From the NCBI GenBank assembly GCA_003105195.1, contig PQAH01000196.1, positions 1-40,290 on the forward strand: 40,290 nucleotides of DNA. The letters are read 5' to 3'. The stretch is from Bradyrhizobiaceae bacterium (lineage in GTDB: Bacteria > Pseudomonadota > Alphaproteobacteria > Rhizobiales > Xanthobacteraceae). The notes below the pieces were generated by a model, which saw nothing but the letters and a program-made list of their open reading frames with translations, searched no databases and was not told the origin of the DNA. Below, in pieces: positions 15,369-23,746 of the stretch. Made by a program: the position numbers and the translations under genes. Each line of letters starts with the position of its first letter. Within the stretch, counting starts at the first letter, position 1.

Positions 15369-15935
15369 TCAGTGCTTCTGCCCGTGGCGCGCGATGAATG
15401 CCGCGAAGGCCTCGAGCTGCGACGTCACGAAGTTGCGCGTTGCCTCGTCGGTGATCCCCCTCGCCTCGTCGAGCTTGGACGCGCAATGCGCCACGAAGAT
15501 CTCAGGCCGCGTGAACGTCATGGCGTCGAGGAACACGAGCGTCTGGCGCAGGTGGTACTGCACGCGCGCCCCGCCGACCGGCCCGGGCGCCGCCGACTGG
15601 AGCGCCACCGGCTTCTCCTTGAACGGCTGGTCCTTGATGCGCGAGACCCAGTCGAGCGCGTTCTTCAGCCCGCCCGGCATCGAGAAATTGTATTCCGGCG
15701 TGACGATGATGACCCCGTCGGCCGCGCGCACCGCGTCGGCGAGCGCCGTCACGGGCGCCGGAAACCCCTTCTCGTTCTGGAGGTCCGCATTGTAGATCGG
15801 GAAATCGGCGAAGGACGGGGCTTCCGTGATGCGCATGCCGGCGGGCGCCAGCGCCGGCAGGGCGCGGGCGAGGATCCGGTTGAACGAGCCCTTGCGCAGG
15901 CTGCCGCAGATCGAGATCACGTTCGTCTCGGCCAT
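15369..15935 (-). CDS. NADPH-dependent FMN reductase (second of a tandem pair)
   Basis: A 188-residue paralogue of the preceding entry. It carries 'ICGSLRKGSFNRILARALP', 'TPEYNFSMPGGLKNALDW' and 'IKDQPFKEKPVALQSAA'. The two proteins share most of their residues, including near-identical flavin loops, but differ in the 'GPVGGARVQYHLRQTL' versus 'ALLGGSRMQYHMRQAL' helix. GGGAGGA lies 5 bases before the ATG at 15935, a better ribosome site than its partner has. It is transcribed first in the pair and is divergent from the beta-hydroxyacid dehydrogenase at 16167, across a 231-base gap in which I see only a weak TTGAAG/TTACTG promoter candidate (16063-16091, plus strand). Confidence 0.88.
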   Translation of the reverse strand: MAETNVISICGSLRKGSFNRILARALPALAPAGMRITEAPSFADFPIYNADLQNEKGFPAPVTALADAVRAADGVIIVTPEYNFSMPGGLKNALDWVSRIKDQPFKEKPVALQSAAPGPVGGARVQYHLRQTLVFLDAMTFTRPEIFVAHCASKLDEARGITDEATRNFVTSQLEAFAAFIARHGQKH

Positions 15936-16166
15936 TCGGTCCTCCCGGTGAAGCGCTCCGCCGCGCGGCGATCACTACCACGACCCTCGCGGCCGTGGCG
16001 AGCCGCCGCGCCGTGAACGGCGCTTTCGCCGCACGGGCATCGGCCCAACAGTCGGGGCGACGTTGAAGCCCTGCTTCACCCTGTGTTACTGGCAACCGCG
16101 CCAGGCGGCTCGCGGACCGCATCATGGCCCGAAATGCTGCATCTCACTCGCGACGGGGGACACGGA

Positions 16167-17129
16167 ATGGCGGACAACACGCAGAGGATCGGCTGGATCG
16201 GCATGGGACGCATGGGCTATCCCATGGCCGAGCGGCTGCTCAAGGCCGGGCACGACGTCGCGATCTGGAACCGCACGCGCGCCAAGGCCGAGCCGCTGGC
16301 CGCCGTCGGCGGCAAGGTGGTCGACAAGCTCGCCGATCTCGCCGACGTCGACGTGGTGTTCTCCATCGTCTCCACCGGCAAGGACCTCGACGAGGTCTAT
16401 TTCGGCGCGAACGGCGTCGCCGCCGCACGCGACGGCAGGCTGCCGAAGATCTTCGTCGACTGCTCGACGATCTCGGTCGAGGACTCGGCCGCGATCCGAC
16501 GCAAGCTCGCCGACCAGGGCGCGGACTTCATCGCCTGCCCGGTGAGCGGCAACGCCAAGGTCATCAAGGCCGGCAGGCTCTCCGCGGTCGCCTCCGGCCC
16601 GGAGGCGGCCTTCCGTCGCGTGCAGGCGCTGGTCGAGGTGTTCGCGCCGAACGGCGTCGCCCATGTGGGCGAGGGCGAGCTCGCGCGCATCTGCAAGATC
16701 GCCCACAACGTGATGCTCGGCGTCGTGATCGAGAACCTGATCGAGATCACCCTGCTCGCCGAGAAGGCGGGCGTGCCGCGCCACGCCTTCCTGGCCTTCA
16801 TGAACAACAGCGTCATGGGCTCCATGTTCACGCGCTACAAGGCGCCCGCGCTGGTCAATCTCGACTGGACCACCACCTTCACGCCGGAGCTCCTGCGCAA
16901 GGACCTCGACCTCGGCCTCGAGCTCGGCCGCGAGCTCGACGTGCCGATGCCGGTCACGGCCGCGACCCGCGAGGTGCTGCAGGCGCATTTCGGCGCCGCG
17001 CAGCTCAAGCCCGACCCGGAAGGATACCTGCAGAAGGACTTCGCCGCCCTGCTCGAGACCATGGCGATCGGCGCCGGCGTGAAGCTCGAGAGCGAGAACA
17101 AGCAGGTCCCGACCGGGCTCGAGGGCTGA
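16167..17129 (+). CDS. Beta-hydroxyacid dehydrogenase (HIBADH family), NADP-type
   Basis: A 320-residue dehydrogenase with the Rossmann motif 'GWIGMGRMGYPMAERL' (Gly12, Gly14, Gly17) and 'WNRTRAK' after the second strand, where Asn-Arg favours NADP. The substrate loop reads 'CPVSGN' instead of the usual DAPVSGG. The catalytic Lys is in 'ARICKIAHN' near residue 175. The family includes 3-hydroxyisobutyrate dehydrogenase and tartronate semialdehyde reductase. The changed loop argues for another substrate, although the hydroxypyruvate isomerase-like gene 6 kb away would suit a tartronate pathway. A GGGGGA site lies about 8 bases before ATG 16167. The frame is open to 16083 upstream. Confidence 0.85.
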   Translation: MADNTQRIGWIGMGRMGYPMAERLLKAGHDVAIWNRTRAKAEPLAAVGGKVVDKLADLADVDVVFSIVSTGKDLDEVYFGANGVAAARDGRLPKIFVDCSTISVEDSAAIRRKLADQGADFIACPVSGNAKVIKAGRLSAVASGPEAAFRRVQALVEVFAPNGVAHVGEGELARICKIAHNVMLGVVIENLIEITLLAEKAGVPRHAFLAFMNNSVMGSMFTRYKAPALVNLDWTTTFTPELLRKDLDLGLELGRELDVPMPVTAATREVLQAHFGAAQLKPDPEGYLQKDFAALLETMAIGAGVKLESENKQVPTGLEG

Positions 17130-17170
17130 CGGGCGATGTAGTCCTACTTCGTCAGAAGGCTAACTCTGGG

Positions 17171-17352
17171 CGTCATCCCGGCCGAGCGAAGCGAGAGCCG
17201 GGATCCATATCCTTAGTATTTCCGCATCTCGATCACCGGGGATATGGATCCCGGCTCGCGCTCGCACCCAGGTCGGCTGTTGCCGACCTGGGCATCTATC
17301 AATGCCGATCTCGCGCAAGCGCCAGATCGGTGCTCGCTTGGCCGGGATGACG
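17171..17352. repeat. REP-like pair with nested perfect palindromes
   Basis: The left unit 17171-17210 (CGTCATCCCGGCCGAGCG and onward) is answered by an inverted unit from 17241 (GGATCCCGGCTCGCGCTCG) to 17352 (GCTTGGCCGGGATGACG). The inverted unit is split by an insert holding two further palindromes: CCCAGGTCGGC-TGTT-GCCGACCTGGG (17267-17292, 11-bp stem) and CCGATCT/AGATCGG (about 17305-17330). It lies between convergent genes. Confidence 0.8.
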
Positions 17353-17380
17353 CCGCGAATGTGTTTCTGACACAGTAACG

Positions 17381-17415
17381 GTAGCCCGGATGTGCGGCAG
17401 CAACATCCGGGCTAC
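17381..17415. repeat. Perfect 13-bp palindrome, second REP type
   Basis: GTAGCCCGGATGT (17381-17393) and ACATCCGGGCTAC (17403-17415) are perfect inverted copies around a 9-base loop. This is a common palindromic repeat type in Bradyrhizobium-like genomes, from memory. It ends 6 bases before the stop of the TPR gene (minus strand, 17422), so it would form the 3' hairpin of that transcript. Confidence 0.75.
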
Positions 17416-17421
17416 GATCTT

Positions 17422-19215
17422 TCACAGCCGCGTCAGGTCGAGCGCCTTGATGTCGCCGGCCCAGGCCTTGCCGAGGCGCCGCTTCGCCTCGGCCGCCGCC
17501 GCCTTCTCGCCGGTGCGGCGGTAGACCTCCCCGAGGCCGAACAGGGCCCAGCCGTTGTTGGGCGACTGCACCAGGCTCGCGCGGAAGGCATCGGCCGCTT
17601 CCTCCAGCCGGCCGAGCCGCACCAGCACGGCGCCCAGCGACTGGCGCACCGGATAGTACCGGTGCGGCGGCTCCGAATAGGTGAGCCCGTCCTGCAGCCG
17701 CCCCGCCTCCGCGAAGGCCGCGCGCGCCTCCTCGAGCCGGTCCTGTCCCAGCGCGATGCGCGCATGCACGACCTGGCGGGCGAGCTCCAGCACGCCGGCC
17801 GCCGGGATGCCGCCGGCCGCCAGCGCCGACCAGTCGCCACCCTTCAGCCGCGCGATCGCATCGGCTTCGGCTTGCGCCGCGGCGGCGTCCTTCCGAGCCG
17901 CGTAGGCGACGCCGCGCGCGTAGTGCCACATCGCCTTCACGAACGGCAGCTCGTCGCCCGGGTCGGCGAGCGCCAGGATGGTGCGCGGCGCGCTGAACTG
18001 GGCGTGCGCGAAATAGGGCGCGGCCTGGATCGGCTGCACCCACGGGATGCTGCGCGATGCGTCCGTCGTCACGACCCGTGCGAGCTTCTCGGCAGCCGCG
18101 AGCGCCGCCTTGCCATCGCCCGCCATCTGCGCCGAAGCCATGAGCGAGTGGACGTTGTGCGGATAATAGGCCGCCGGATACATGCCCTTCGGCTTCGCCT
18201 GCGCGAGGTAGCTCTCGTCCGCGGCGACCGCCGCCTTGTTGGCGGCGAGCGCCGCCTTGTAGTCGCCGATGCGGTAGTAGATGTGGAACGGCATGTGCAC
18301 GAGGTGGCCGGCGCCCGGCATGGCGGCGGCGAGCCGCTTGGCGTGGGGCACCGCGCGCTCCGGCTGGCTCGAGGCTTCCACGATGTGGATGTAGAAGTGG
18401 ATCGCACCCGGGTGGTCCGGATTGCGCGCCAGCACTTTCTCGAGCGTCGCCATGATCTCGGCCGTGCGCCCCTTGGGCTTGGCACCGCCCGCTTCCCAGT
18501 AGTCCCACGGCGAGAGGTCCATGAGGGCCTCGGCATGGAGCACCTGGACGGTCTCGTCGTCCGGGAAGCGCGCCGCGACCTCGCTCATGGCGGCCGCATA
18601 GGCGGCGTCGAGCGTCGCACGTTCGGCGCCCGCGTCCGCCGCATAGCGCTTGCCGAGCGCCGCGATCAGCGCCTGCTCGACAGGGCTCGCGCGCTCCGCC
18701 TTCTCGGCGGCGAGCCGCATCGCCGCGAGCGCCGGCGCCACGGCCGACGCATCCATCGGCGCATTGATGTTGGGTCCGAGCACCAGCGCCTCGCCCCAGT
18801 AGCAGATGGCGCAGTCGGGGTCGTGCCGCTGCGCGGTGCGGAAGGCGCGGCGCGCTTCCGCGTGGTTGAATGCGAAAGCGAGCCGCAGGCCCTGGTCGAA
18901 GTAGCGTTGCGCCGTGTCGCTCGCGGTCGTGACCGGATGGGTGAGCTTGCCCAGGTTGGTGAACAGCGGCGCGTCAGCGTCCGTCGCGCCGGCAGCGCCG
19001 GCCGGCGGCACGAAGGGCCGCGTCTCGCTCTTGGCCGCGAGCTTTTGGTAGTGACGCAGGATCGCGCGCGTGTCCCGGGCGACGCACACGCTCGCCGGGT
19101 CGCTCAGGATCGGATCGATGAAGGAGGCGGCACGCGCGGCGTGCGTGCCCGCGAGCAGGGCGAGGCCGATGGCGGCCGTTCCGGATGCGCGCTTCAACGT
19201 GATCGACAAGGTCAT
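17422..19215 (-). CDS. Exported tetratricopeptide-repeat protein
   Basis: A 597-residue protein with a signal peptide (about 1-29, 'GTAAIGLALLAGTHAARA') and TPR-like helical repeats through most of its length. The N-terminal half has 'CAICYWGEALVLGPNIN' with a CxxC at Cys135/Cys138. The middle has a cluster of His motifs: 'HFYIHIVEAS', 'HLVHMPFHIYYRIGDY' and 'YYPHNVHSL'. These recur in relatives annotated only as TPR proteins; I know of no function. The Cys/His pattern could bind a metal. AGGAG lies 8 bases before ATG 19215. The gene stands alone: downstream is a REP hairpin, and upstream is a 207-base gap with a possible AT-rich promoter (GTTATCGAAAATTCC on the minus strand). Confidence 0.8.
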   Translation of the reverse strand: MTLSITLKRASGTAAIGLALLAGTHAARAASFIDPILSDPASVCVARDTRAILRHYQKLAAKSETRPFVPPAGAAGATDADAPLFTNLGKLTHPVTTASDTAQRYFDQGLRLAFAFNHAEARRAFRTAQRHDPDCAICYWGEALVLGPNINAPMDASAVAPALAAMRLAAEKAERASPVEQALIAALGKRYAADAGAERATLDAAYAAAMSEVAARFPDDETVQVLHAEALMDLSPWDYWEAGGAKPKGRTAEIMATLEKVLARNPDHPGAIHFYIHIVEASSQPERAVPHAKRLAAAMPGAGHLVHMPFHIYYRIGDYKAALAANKAAVAADESYLAQAKPKGMYPAAYYPHNVHSLMASAQMAGDGKAALAAAEKLARVVTTDASRSIPWVQPIQAAPYFAHAQFSAPRTILALADPGDELPFVKAMWHYARGVAYAARKDAAAAQAEADAIARLKGGDWSALAAGGIPAAGVLELARQVVHARIALGQDRLEEARAAFAEAGRLQDGLTYSEPPHRYYPVRQSLGAVLVRLGRLEEAADAFRASLVQSPNNGWALFGLGEVYRRTGEKAAAAEAKRRLGKAWAGDIKALDLTRL

Positions 19216-19422
19216 GGCAGGTCTCCTGGATCGCTGCGTCGCCCCCTGTCCGACGCGGGACCTGCCGTGTGCCGCGCGCGGCGCCCGGGCTCAACCCAAC
19301 TGCGCGTGAGGAATTTTCGATAACCCGTGAGCGTCTGTTGATGAACCTTTCGCCATCCCGGCGCGACCAAGCCGCAACGTCCCGCAATAGCGTCCGCGCG
19401 CTGGCCCGGCCGGCGGCGGGGG

Positions 19423-21129
19423 TCAGGCGTCGACCAGCGCGAAGCGGTCGACGTCGAACAGCCCGAAATCCGTGATCTTCAGGTGCGGGATCACGGGCAG
19501 CGGCAGGAAGGCGATCTGCAGGAACGGCTCGGGAAGCGTGCAGCCGAGCACCCTGGCGGCCCGCCGCAGGCCGACGAGGCCCGCGCGCACATCCTCGAAC
19601 GGCTGCAGCGACATCAGCCCCGCGAACGGCAGCGCGAGCTCCGCCCGCACCGCGCCGCCCTCCGCGACTACGAAACCGCCCTGCAGTTCGATCAGGCGGT
19701 TGACCGCGACCGCCATGTCGCGGTCGTCGACGCCGACCACGCAGATATTGTGGCTGTCGTGCCCGACCGAGGAGGCGATCGCGCCGCGCGCGAGGCCGAA
19801 GCCCGAAACGAAGCCGCGCCCGATGTTGCGATTCTTGCCGTGCCGCGCCACCACCGCGACCTTGATCACGTCGCCGCCGGGGTCGCACCTCTTGTCGCCG
19901 TCGCGCACCGGGAGATCGCGCTGCAGCCGCTCCGTGATGATCCGCCCCGGCACGACGCCGATCACCGGCGTCGAGGGTCCCGTGGCCGGGATGCGGAAAT
20001 CCTCGGCGGCGACCGGCGCGAGCCGCACCGAGTCGAGGCCGATCGGCGCCACCGCGCGCCGCTGCACGAACAGCTCCGGCTCGACCCGCCGTCCTGCCGA
20101 GATGACCCGGGCGACCGCGCAGGTCTCGGGGTCGGCGAGCAGCACGATGTCGGCGCGCTGGCCGGGCGCGATCAGCCCGCGGTCGCGCAGGCCGAAGGCC
20201 CGCGCCGCCGACCAGCTCGCCGCGCGGTAGACGTGGTGCGGCGGCGCGCCGCGGGCGATCGCGCTGCGGATCAAGTGGTCGAGATGCCCCTCCTCGGCGA
20301 TGTCCAGGGGGTTGCGGTCGTCGGTGCAGAAGGCGACGAAGGACGAGGTGTCCGCGTCGATCAGCGGCGCCAGCGCCGTCAGGTCCTTGGAGACCGAGCC
20401 CTCGCGGATCAGCACCGTCATGCCCTTGGCGAGCTTCTCGCGCGCCTCCGCGAGCGCCGTGGTCTCGTGGTCGGTGCGGATGCCGGCCGCCAGATAGGCG
20501 TTGAGCTCGCGGCCGCGCAGCAACGGCGCATGGCCGTCGACGTGCCGCGACGCGAAGGCCGCGAGCTTGTCCATCACGCCCGGTTCCTTGGCGAGCACGC
20601 CCGGGAAGTTCATCATCTCGGCGAGGCCGATGACCCGGTCGTGGCCCGCGAGCGGCACGAGGTCGGCGGCTTCGAGCCGCGCGCCCGAGGTCTCGAACGC
20701 GGTCGCCGGCACGCAGGAGGAGAGCTGGACGCGCAGGTCCATCACGGTGGCCGAGGCGCTCTCCAGGAAATACCTGATGCCTTCGAGGCCCAGCACGTTG
20801 GCGATCTCGTGCGGGTCGCAGATCGCCGTGGTCACGCCGTGCGGCAGCACGCAGCGGTCGAACTCGTGCGGGGTGACCAGCGAGGACTCGACGTGCAGGT
20901 GCGTGTCGATGAAGCCCGGCACCGCAGTGAGGCCGCGCCCGTCGATCTCGCGCGTCCCGCGATAGCTGTCGTGCGTGCCGACGATGCGATCGCCGCACAC
21001 CGCGATGTCGGTCTCGCTCACGGCGCCCGTGACGACGTCGAGCAGCCGCACGTTCCTGATCGCGAGATCGGCCGTGGTGCGGCCGAGGGCCTGGTCCACG
21101 GCGCGTTCCAGGAAGGCGCGAGTCGTCAT
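19423..21129 (-). CDS. ade: Adenine deaminase
   Basis: A 568-residue amidohydrolase that converts adenine to hypoxanthine and ammonia for purine salvage or nitrogen release. The family is easily recognised by '[17 protein letters not shown]', '[18 protein letters not shown]', '[11 protein letters not shown]', '[19 protein letters not shown]', 'FCTDDRNP' and the C-terminal '[13 protein letters not shown]'. Metal-ligand His and Asp residues are present. Length matches the bacterial enzyme (about 570-600). It lies 60 bases downstream of the small membrane protein gene in the same direction and may be the last gene of that transcript, though a purine enzyme has no clear link to the upstream genes. 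Confidence 0.93.
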   Translation of the reverse strand: MTTRAFLERAVDQALGRTTADLAIRNVRLLDVVTGAVSETDIAVCGDRIVGTHDSYRGTREIDGRGLTAVPGFIDTHLHVESSLVTPHEFDRCVLPHGVTTAICDPHEIANVLGLEGIRYFLESASATVMDLRVQLSSCVPATAFETSGARLEAADLVPLAGHDRVIGLAEMMNFPGVLAKEPGVMDKLAAFASRHVDGHAPLLRGRELNAYLAAGIRTDHETTALAEAREKLAKGMTVLIREGSVSKDLTALAPLIDADTSSFVAFCTDDRNPLDIAEEGHLDHLIRSAIARGAPPHHVYRAASWSAARAFGLRDRGLIAPGQRADIVLLADPETCAVARVISAGRRVEPELFVQRRAVAPIGLDSVRLAPVAAEDFRIPATGPSTPVIGVVPGRIITERLQRDLPVRDGDKRCDPGGDVIKVAVVARHGKNRNIGRGFVSGFGLARGAIASSVGHDSHNICVVGVDDRDMAVAVNRLIELQGGFVVAEGGAVRAELALPFAGLMSLQPFEDVRAGLVGLRRAARVLGCTLPEPFLQIAFLPLPVIPHLKITDFGLFDVDRFALVDA

Positions 21130-21189
21130 GCCCGGATCATAGCGCGTCGGCCGCAGAAAGCCCGCCCCGGACTTCGCATTCGTGCCCGC

Positions 21190-21432
21190 TCAGCGGGTCG
21201 CGAACCGCCTGAGGATCTCCCAGACCGGAGAGCCGAGCGACTGGTCGAGCCGCATCGTGAAGTCGCGCAGCGCAGCCGGCGCCTGGTCGCTGTAGCCATA
21301 GGCCATCACCACGAAGATCAGCGGCAGGGCCGCGGCGCTCCAGAGCGCGACCGAGAGGATGCGCTTGCGCCGCTCGGCCCGCTCCTTCGGGGTCGGGATT
21401 CGCGGCGGCAGGTACGGACCTCCGGGCTTCAT
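21190..21432 (-). CDS. Small single-pass membrane protein, unknown
   Basis: An 80-residue protein: a charged N-terminal segment ('PTPKERAERRKR', about 13-24), one membrane helix (about 26-46, 'LSVALWSAAALPLIFVVMAY') and a short C-terminal tail. No family recognised. Its ATG overlaps the stop of the upstream dehydrogenase gene (ATGA, 21429-21432), so translation is coupled and it is very probably real. Confidence 0.7.
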   Translation of the reverse strand: MKPGGPYLPPRIPTPKERAERRKRILSVALWSAAALPLIFVVMAYGYSDQAPAALRDFTMRLDQSLGSPVWEILRRFATR

Positions 21433-22325
21433 GGCTCGTCCTTCAGCTCGAAGCCCATCTGCCGCTCGTACCAGCGCACGATCTCGGTGGTGACGCTGCC
21501 TTCGCCGAGCTCCGCGACGGCGCGCCGCCACAGCTCGCGGCCGAGCGCGCTCATCGGCACCGGCAGCTCCCGCGCCTCGGCGAGCCGGTTGGCGATGCCC
21601 ATGTCCTTGAGCATCAGGTCGAGCCGGAACCGGTCCTGGAACTTGCGCGTCACCACGTCCTGCGCCAACCGCCGCTGGGAGACGAAGCTGTAGCCGGTCG
21701 AGACGTTGAGCACGTCGACCATCGCCTTCGCGTTCAGGCCGCAGGACTTGCCGATCATCAGCGCCTCGGCGGTCCCCAGGAAGGTGAGCGCGGTCGCGAG
21801 ATTGTTGATGGTCTTCATGGTGTGGCCGGCGCCGAGCGGCCCGAGATGGAAGATCTCCTTGCCCATCAGCCCGAGCAGCGGCCGCGCCCGCGCCACCGCG
21901 GTCTCGCTGCCGCCCGCCATGAACACCAGCGTCGCGGTGCGCGCCCCTTCCTCGGCGCCGGAGACCGGCGCGTCCACCATCTCGACGCCCTGGCCCGCCA
22001 GCCGCTCGCCGATCTCGCGGGTGATCCACGGCTCCGCCGACGAGGTGTCGAGCAGCAGCGCCCCCGGCCGGAAGCCTTCGGCGAGGCCGTCGGGGCCGAG
22101 TGCGACCTCGCGCACCGCCGGTCCGTCCGGCAACATGGTGACGACGATCTCGGCGGCTTCGGCGACGGTCCGCGGCGAGACCGCGGCCGCGGCACCACAT
22201 GCGGCGGCGACCGCGTCGCGCGTCCCGGGATCGATGTCGTAGACCGTCGCCGCATGCCCGGCCGCCGTGAGGTGGCGCAGCATGCGGCTCCCCATCACGC
22301 CGAGGCCGACGAAGCCGATCTTCAT
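21429..22325 (-). CDS. Beta-hydroxyacid dehydrogenase (HIBADH family), NAD-type
   Basis: A 298-residue dehydrogenase with the Rossmann start 'MKIGFVGLGVMGSRML', the NAD-favouring Asp in 'VYDIDPG', the substrate loop 'VDAPVSGAEEGA' and the catalytic Lys in 'GAGHTMKTINNLATAL'. It is a closer match to canonical 3-hydroxyisobutyrate or tartronate-semialdehyde reductase enzymes than the paralogue at 16167. It lies 20 bases downstream of the M24 gene and overlaps the next gene by 4 bases, so it is the middle of an M24, dehydrogenase, membrane protein operon. It may oxidise a 2- or 3-hydroxyacid released by the M24 enzyme; that is inference. Confidence 0.88.
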   Translation of the reverse strand: MKIGFVGLGVMGSRMLRHLTAAGHAATVYDIDPGTRDAVAAACGAAAAVSPRTVAEAAEIVVTMLPDGPAVREVALGPDGLAEGFRPGALLLDTSSAEPWITREIGERLAGQGVEMVDAPVSGAEEGARTATLVFMAGGSETAVARARPLLGLMGKEIFHLGPLGAGHTMKTINNLATALTFLGTAEALMIGKSCGLNAKAMVDVLNVSTGYSFVSQRRLAQDVVTRKFQDRFRLDLMLKDMGIANRLAEARELPVPMSALGRELWRRAVAELGEGSVTTEIVRWYERQMGFELKDEP

Positions 22326-22345
22326 GGCGGCACGGACCCGATCGG

Positions 22346-23638
22346 TCAGTAACGGGCGCTGATCGGCAGCTCCTCGGCCGGGAACAGCGTGATCACCTTG
22401 CAGCCCTTGTCGGTGACCACGACCTCCTCCTCGATGCGCGCCGCCGAATAGCCGTCGCTCGCCGGGCAGTAGGTCTCGAGCGCGAACACCATGCCCTCCT
22501 TGATCTCGGTCGGATGCGAGAGCGAGACCACGCGCGAGATGATCGGCCGCTCGTGCAGGGCGAGACCGAGGCCATGGCCGAACTGCAGGCCGAAGGCCGA
22601 CATCTCGTCCGGGAAGCCGAACTCCGGCGCCTTCGGCCAGACGCTGCACACCCGGTCGGTCGTCACGCCGGGCTTGATCAGGTCGATCGCCATGTCGAGC
22701 CACTCGCGCGCGCGCTTGTAGGCATCGTGCTGCGCGGGCGTCGCGCGGCCGACATTGAAGGTACGGTAGTAGCAGGTGCGGTAGCCCATGAAGGACTGCA
22801 GGATGTCGAAGAAGGCTTGGTCGCCCGGCCGCAGCATGCGGTCCGTGAAATTGTGCGGATGCGGGTTGCAGCGCTCGCCCGAGATCGCGTTGATCGCCTC
22901 CACGTCGTCGGAGCCGTTGCGGTAGAGGAACTCGTTGACCATGGCGACGATGTCGTTCTCTCGCACGCCCGGCCTGAGCTCCTCGTGGATCAGGTGGTAG
23001 GCGCCGTCCACCATGGCGGCCGCACGATTGAGCAGCGCGATCTCGTCGATGTTCTTGATCTCGCGTGCCTCCAGCATCACCTGCTGGCCGTCCTGGATGT
23101 TGAGGCCGGCCTTGCCGAGCTCGAACATCATGGGTGGCTCGATGATGTCGACGCCGACCGGCATGTCGCCGACGCCGGCCTCGCGGATCAGCGCGGCGAT
23201 CTCCTCGGCATGCCGCTTCATCAGGCCGAAGGCCGGATTGACGGTGCCGCGCATGCCGATCAGTCCGGCCTTGCAGTTCTCGGGCATGAGCCAGGGCGTG
23301 TAGAGCTTGTGGTGCACGGCCGCCGAGCCGAAGTCCCACAGGATCGGCTCGCCGCCGCGCGTCAGCAGCGCCCAGCGGCAGAGCTTGTCGCGCTCCCACT
23401 CGCCGATCTTGGTGGAGGTGAGGTAGCGGATATTGTTGACGTCGAATACCAGCAGCGCGCCGAGGTCCGAGTTCTCGAGCGCCTGGCGCGCGCGGCCGAG
23501 CCGGTAGCGGTGCAGGCGCCGGTAGTCGACGCGCTCCTCGAAGTCGACACCCATGATGCCGAGCGCCGGCAGGGCGCGGCCCCAGTTGAAGCGAGGATCG
23601 ATGTCCTCGGCGTTGATCTTGCGGACCGTCTCGTCCAT
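22346..23638 (-). CDS. M24-family 'pita-bread' enzyme with altered metal site (aminopeptidase P/creatinase-like)
   Basis: A 430-residue two-domain M24 protein: an N-terminal creatinase-type domain (about 35-200, 'LLVFDVNNIRYLTS') and a C-terminal catalytic fold. Aligned by eye to E. coli PepP, Asp260 is kept ('FFDI', Asp278), Asp271 is replaced by Cys ('GYRTCYYRTF', Cys289), and His354, Glu383 and Glu406 are kept (His355 in 'FGHGLG', Glu388 in 'FALETY', Glu403 in 'ARIEEE'). One of five metal ligands is therefore changed. Creatinase, ectoine hydrolase DoeA and DMSP lyase DddP are M24 enzymes that are not peptidases, and this protein may be another. The start at 23638 has GAGGGAGA 6-7 bases upstream. 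First gene of a three-gene set. Confidence 0.82.
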   Translation of the reverse strand: MDETVRKINAEDIDPRFNWGRALPALGIMGVDFEERVDYRRLHRYRLGRARQALENSDLGALLVFDVNNIRYLTSTKIGEWERDKLCRWALLTRGGEPILWDFGSAAVHHKLYTPWLMPENCKAGLIGMRGTVNPAFGLMKRHAEEIAALIREAGVGDMPVGVDIIEPPMMFELGKAGLNIQDGQQVMLEAREIKNIDEIALLNRAAAMVDGAYHLIHEELRPGVRENDIVAMVNEFLYRNGSDDVEAINAISGERCNPHPHNFTDRMLRPGDQAFFDILQSFMGYRTCYYRTFNVGRATPAQHDAYKRAREWLDMAIDLIKPGVTTDRVCSVWPKAPEFGFPDEMSAFGLQFGHGLGLALHERPIISRVVSLSHPTEIKEGMVFALETYCPASDGYSAARIEEEVVVTDKGCKVITLFPAEELPISARY

Positions 23639-23746
23639 GGAAATCTCCCTCTCGGCACCTACGCGTTTCTCTCCCATGATAGAGGAGGCCGCGCCAGATG
23701 TATCTCGGGGGCTCGCCTTTCGCGGGGGGAAAGCGTACGGCGCCCG

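Noticed and set aside
8461..17129. A complete tartronate or threonate catabolic operon
   Set aside because: The Hyi-like, dehydrogenase and HIBADH-like genes are on different strands and separated; no kinase, aldolase or carboligase is present, so a full pathway is not supported.
22346..23638. Assignment of the M24 protein as DMSP lyase DddP
   Set aside because: The metal-site segment of DddP as I remember it (FDTDLVGAYGICTDISR) differs from 'FDILQSFMGYRTCYYRTF' here; similarity is at the fold level only.
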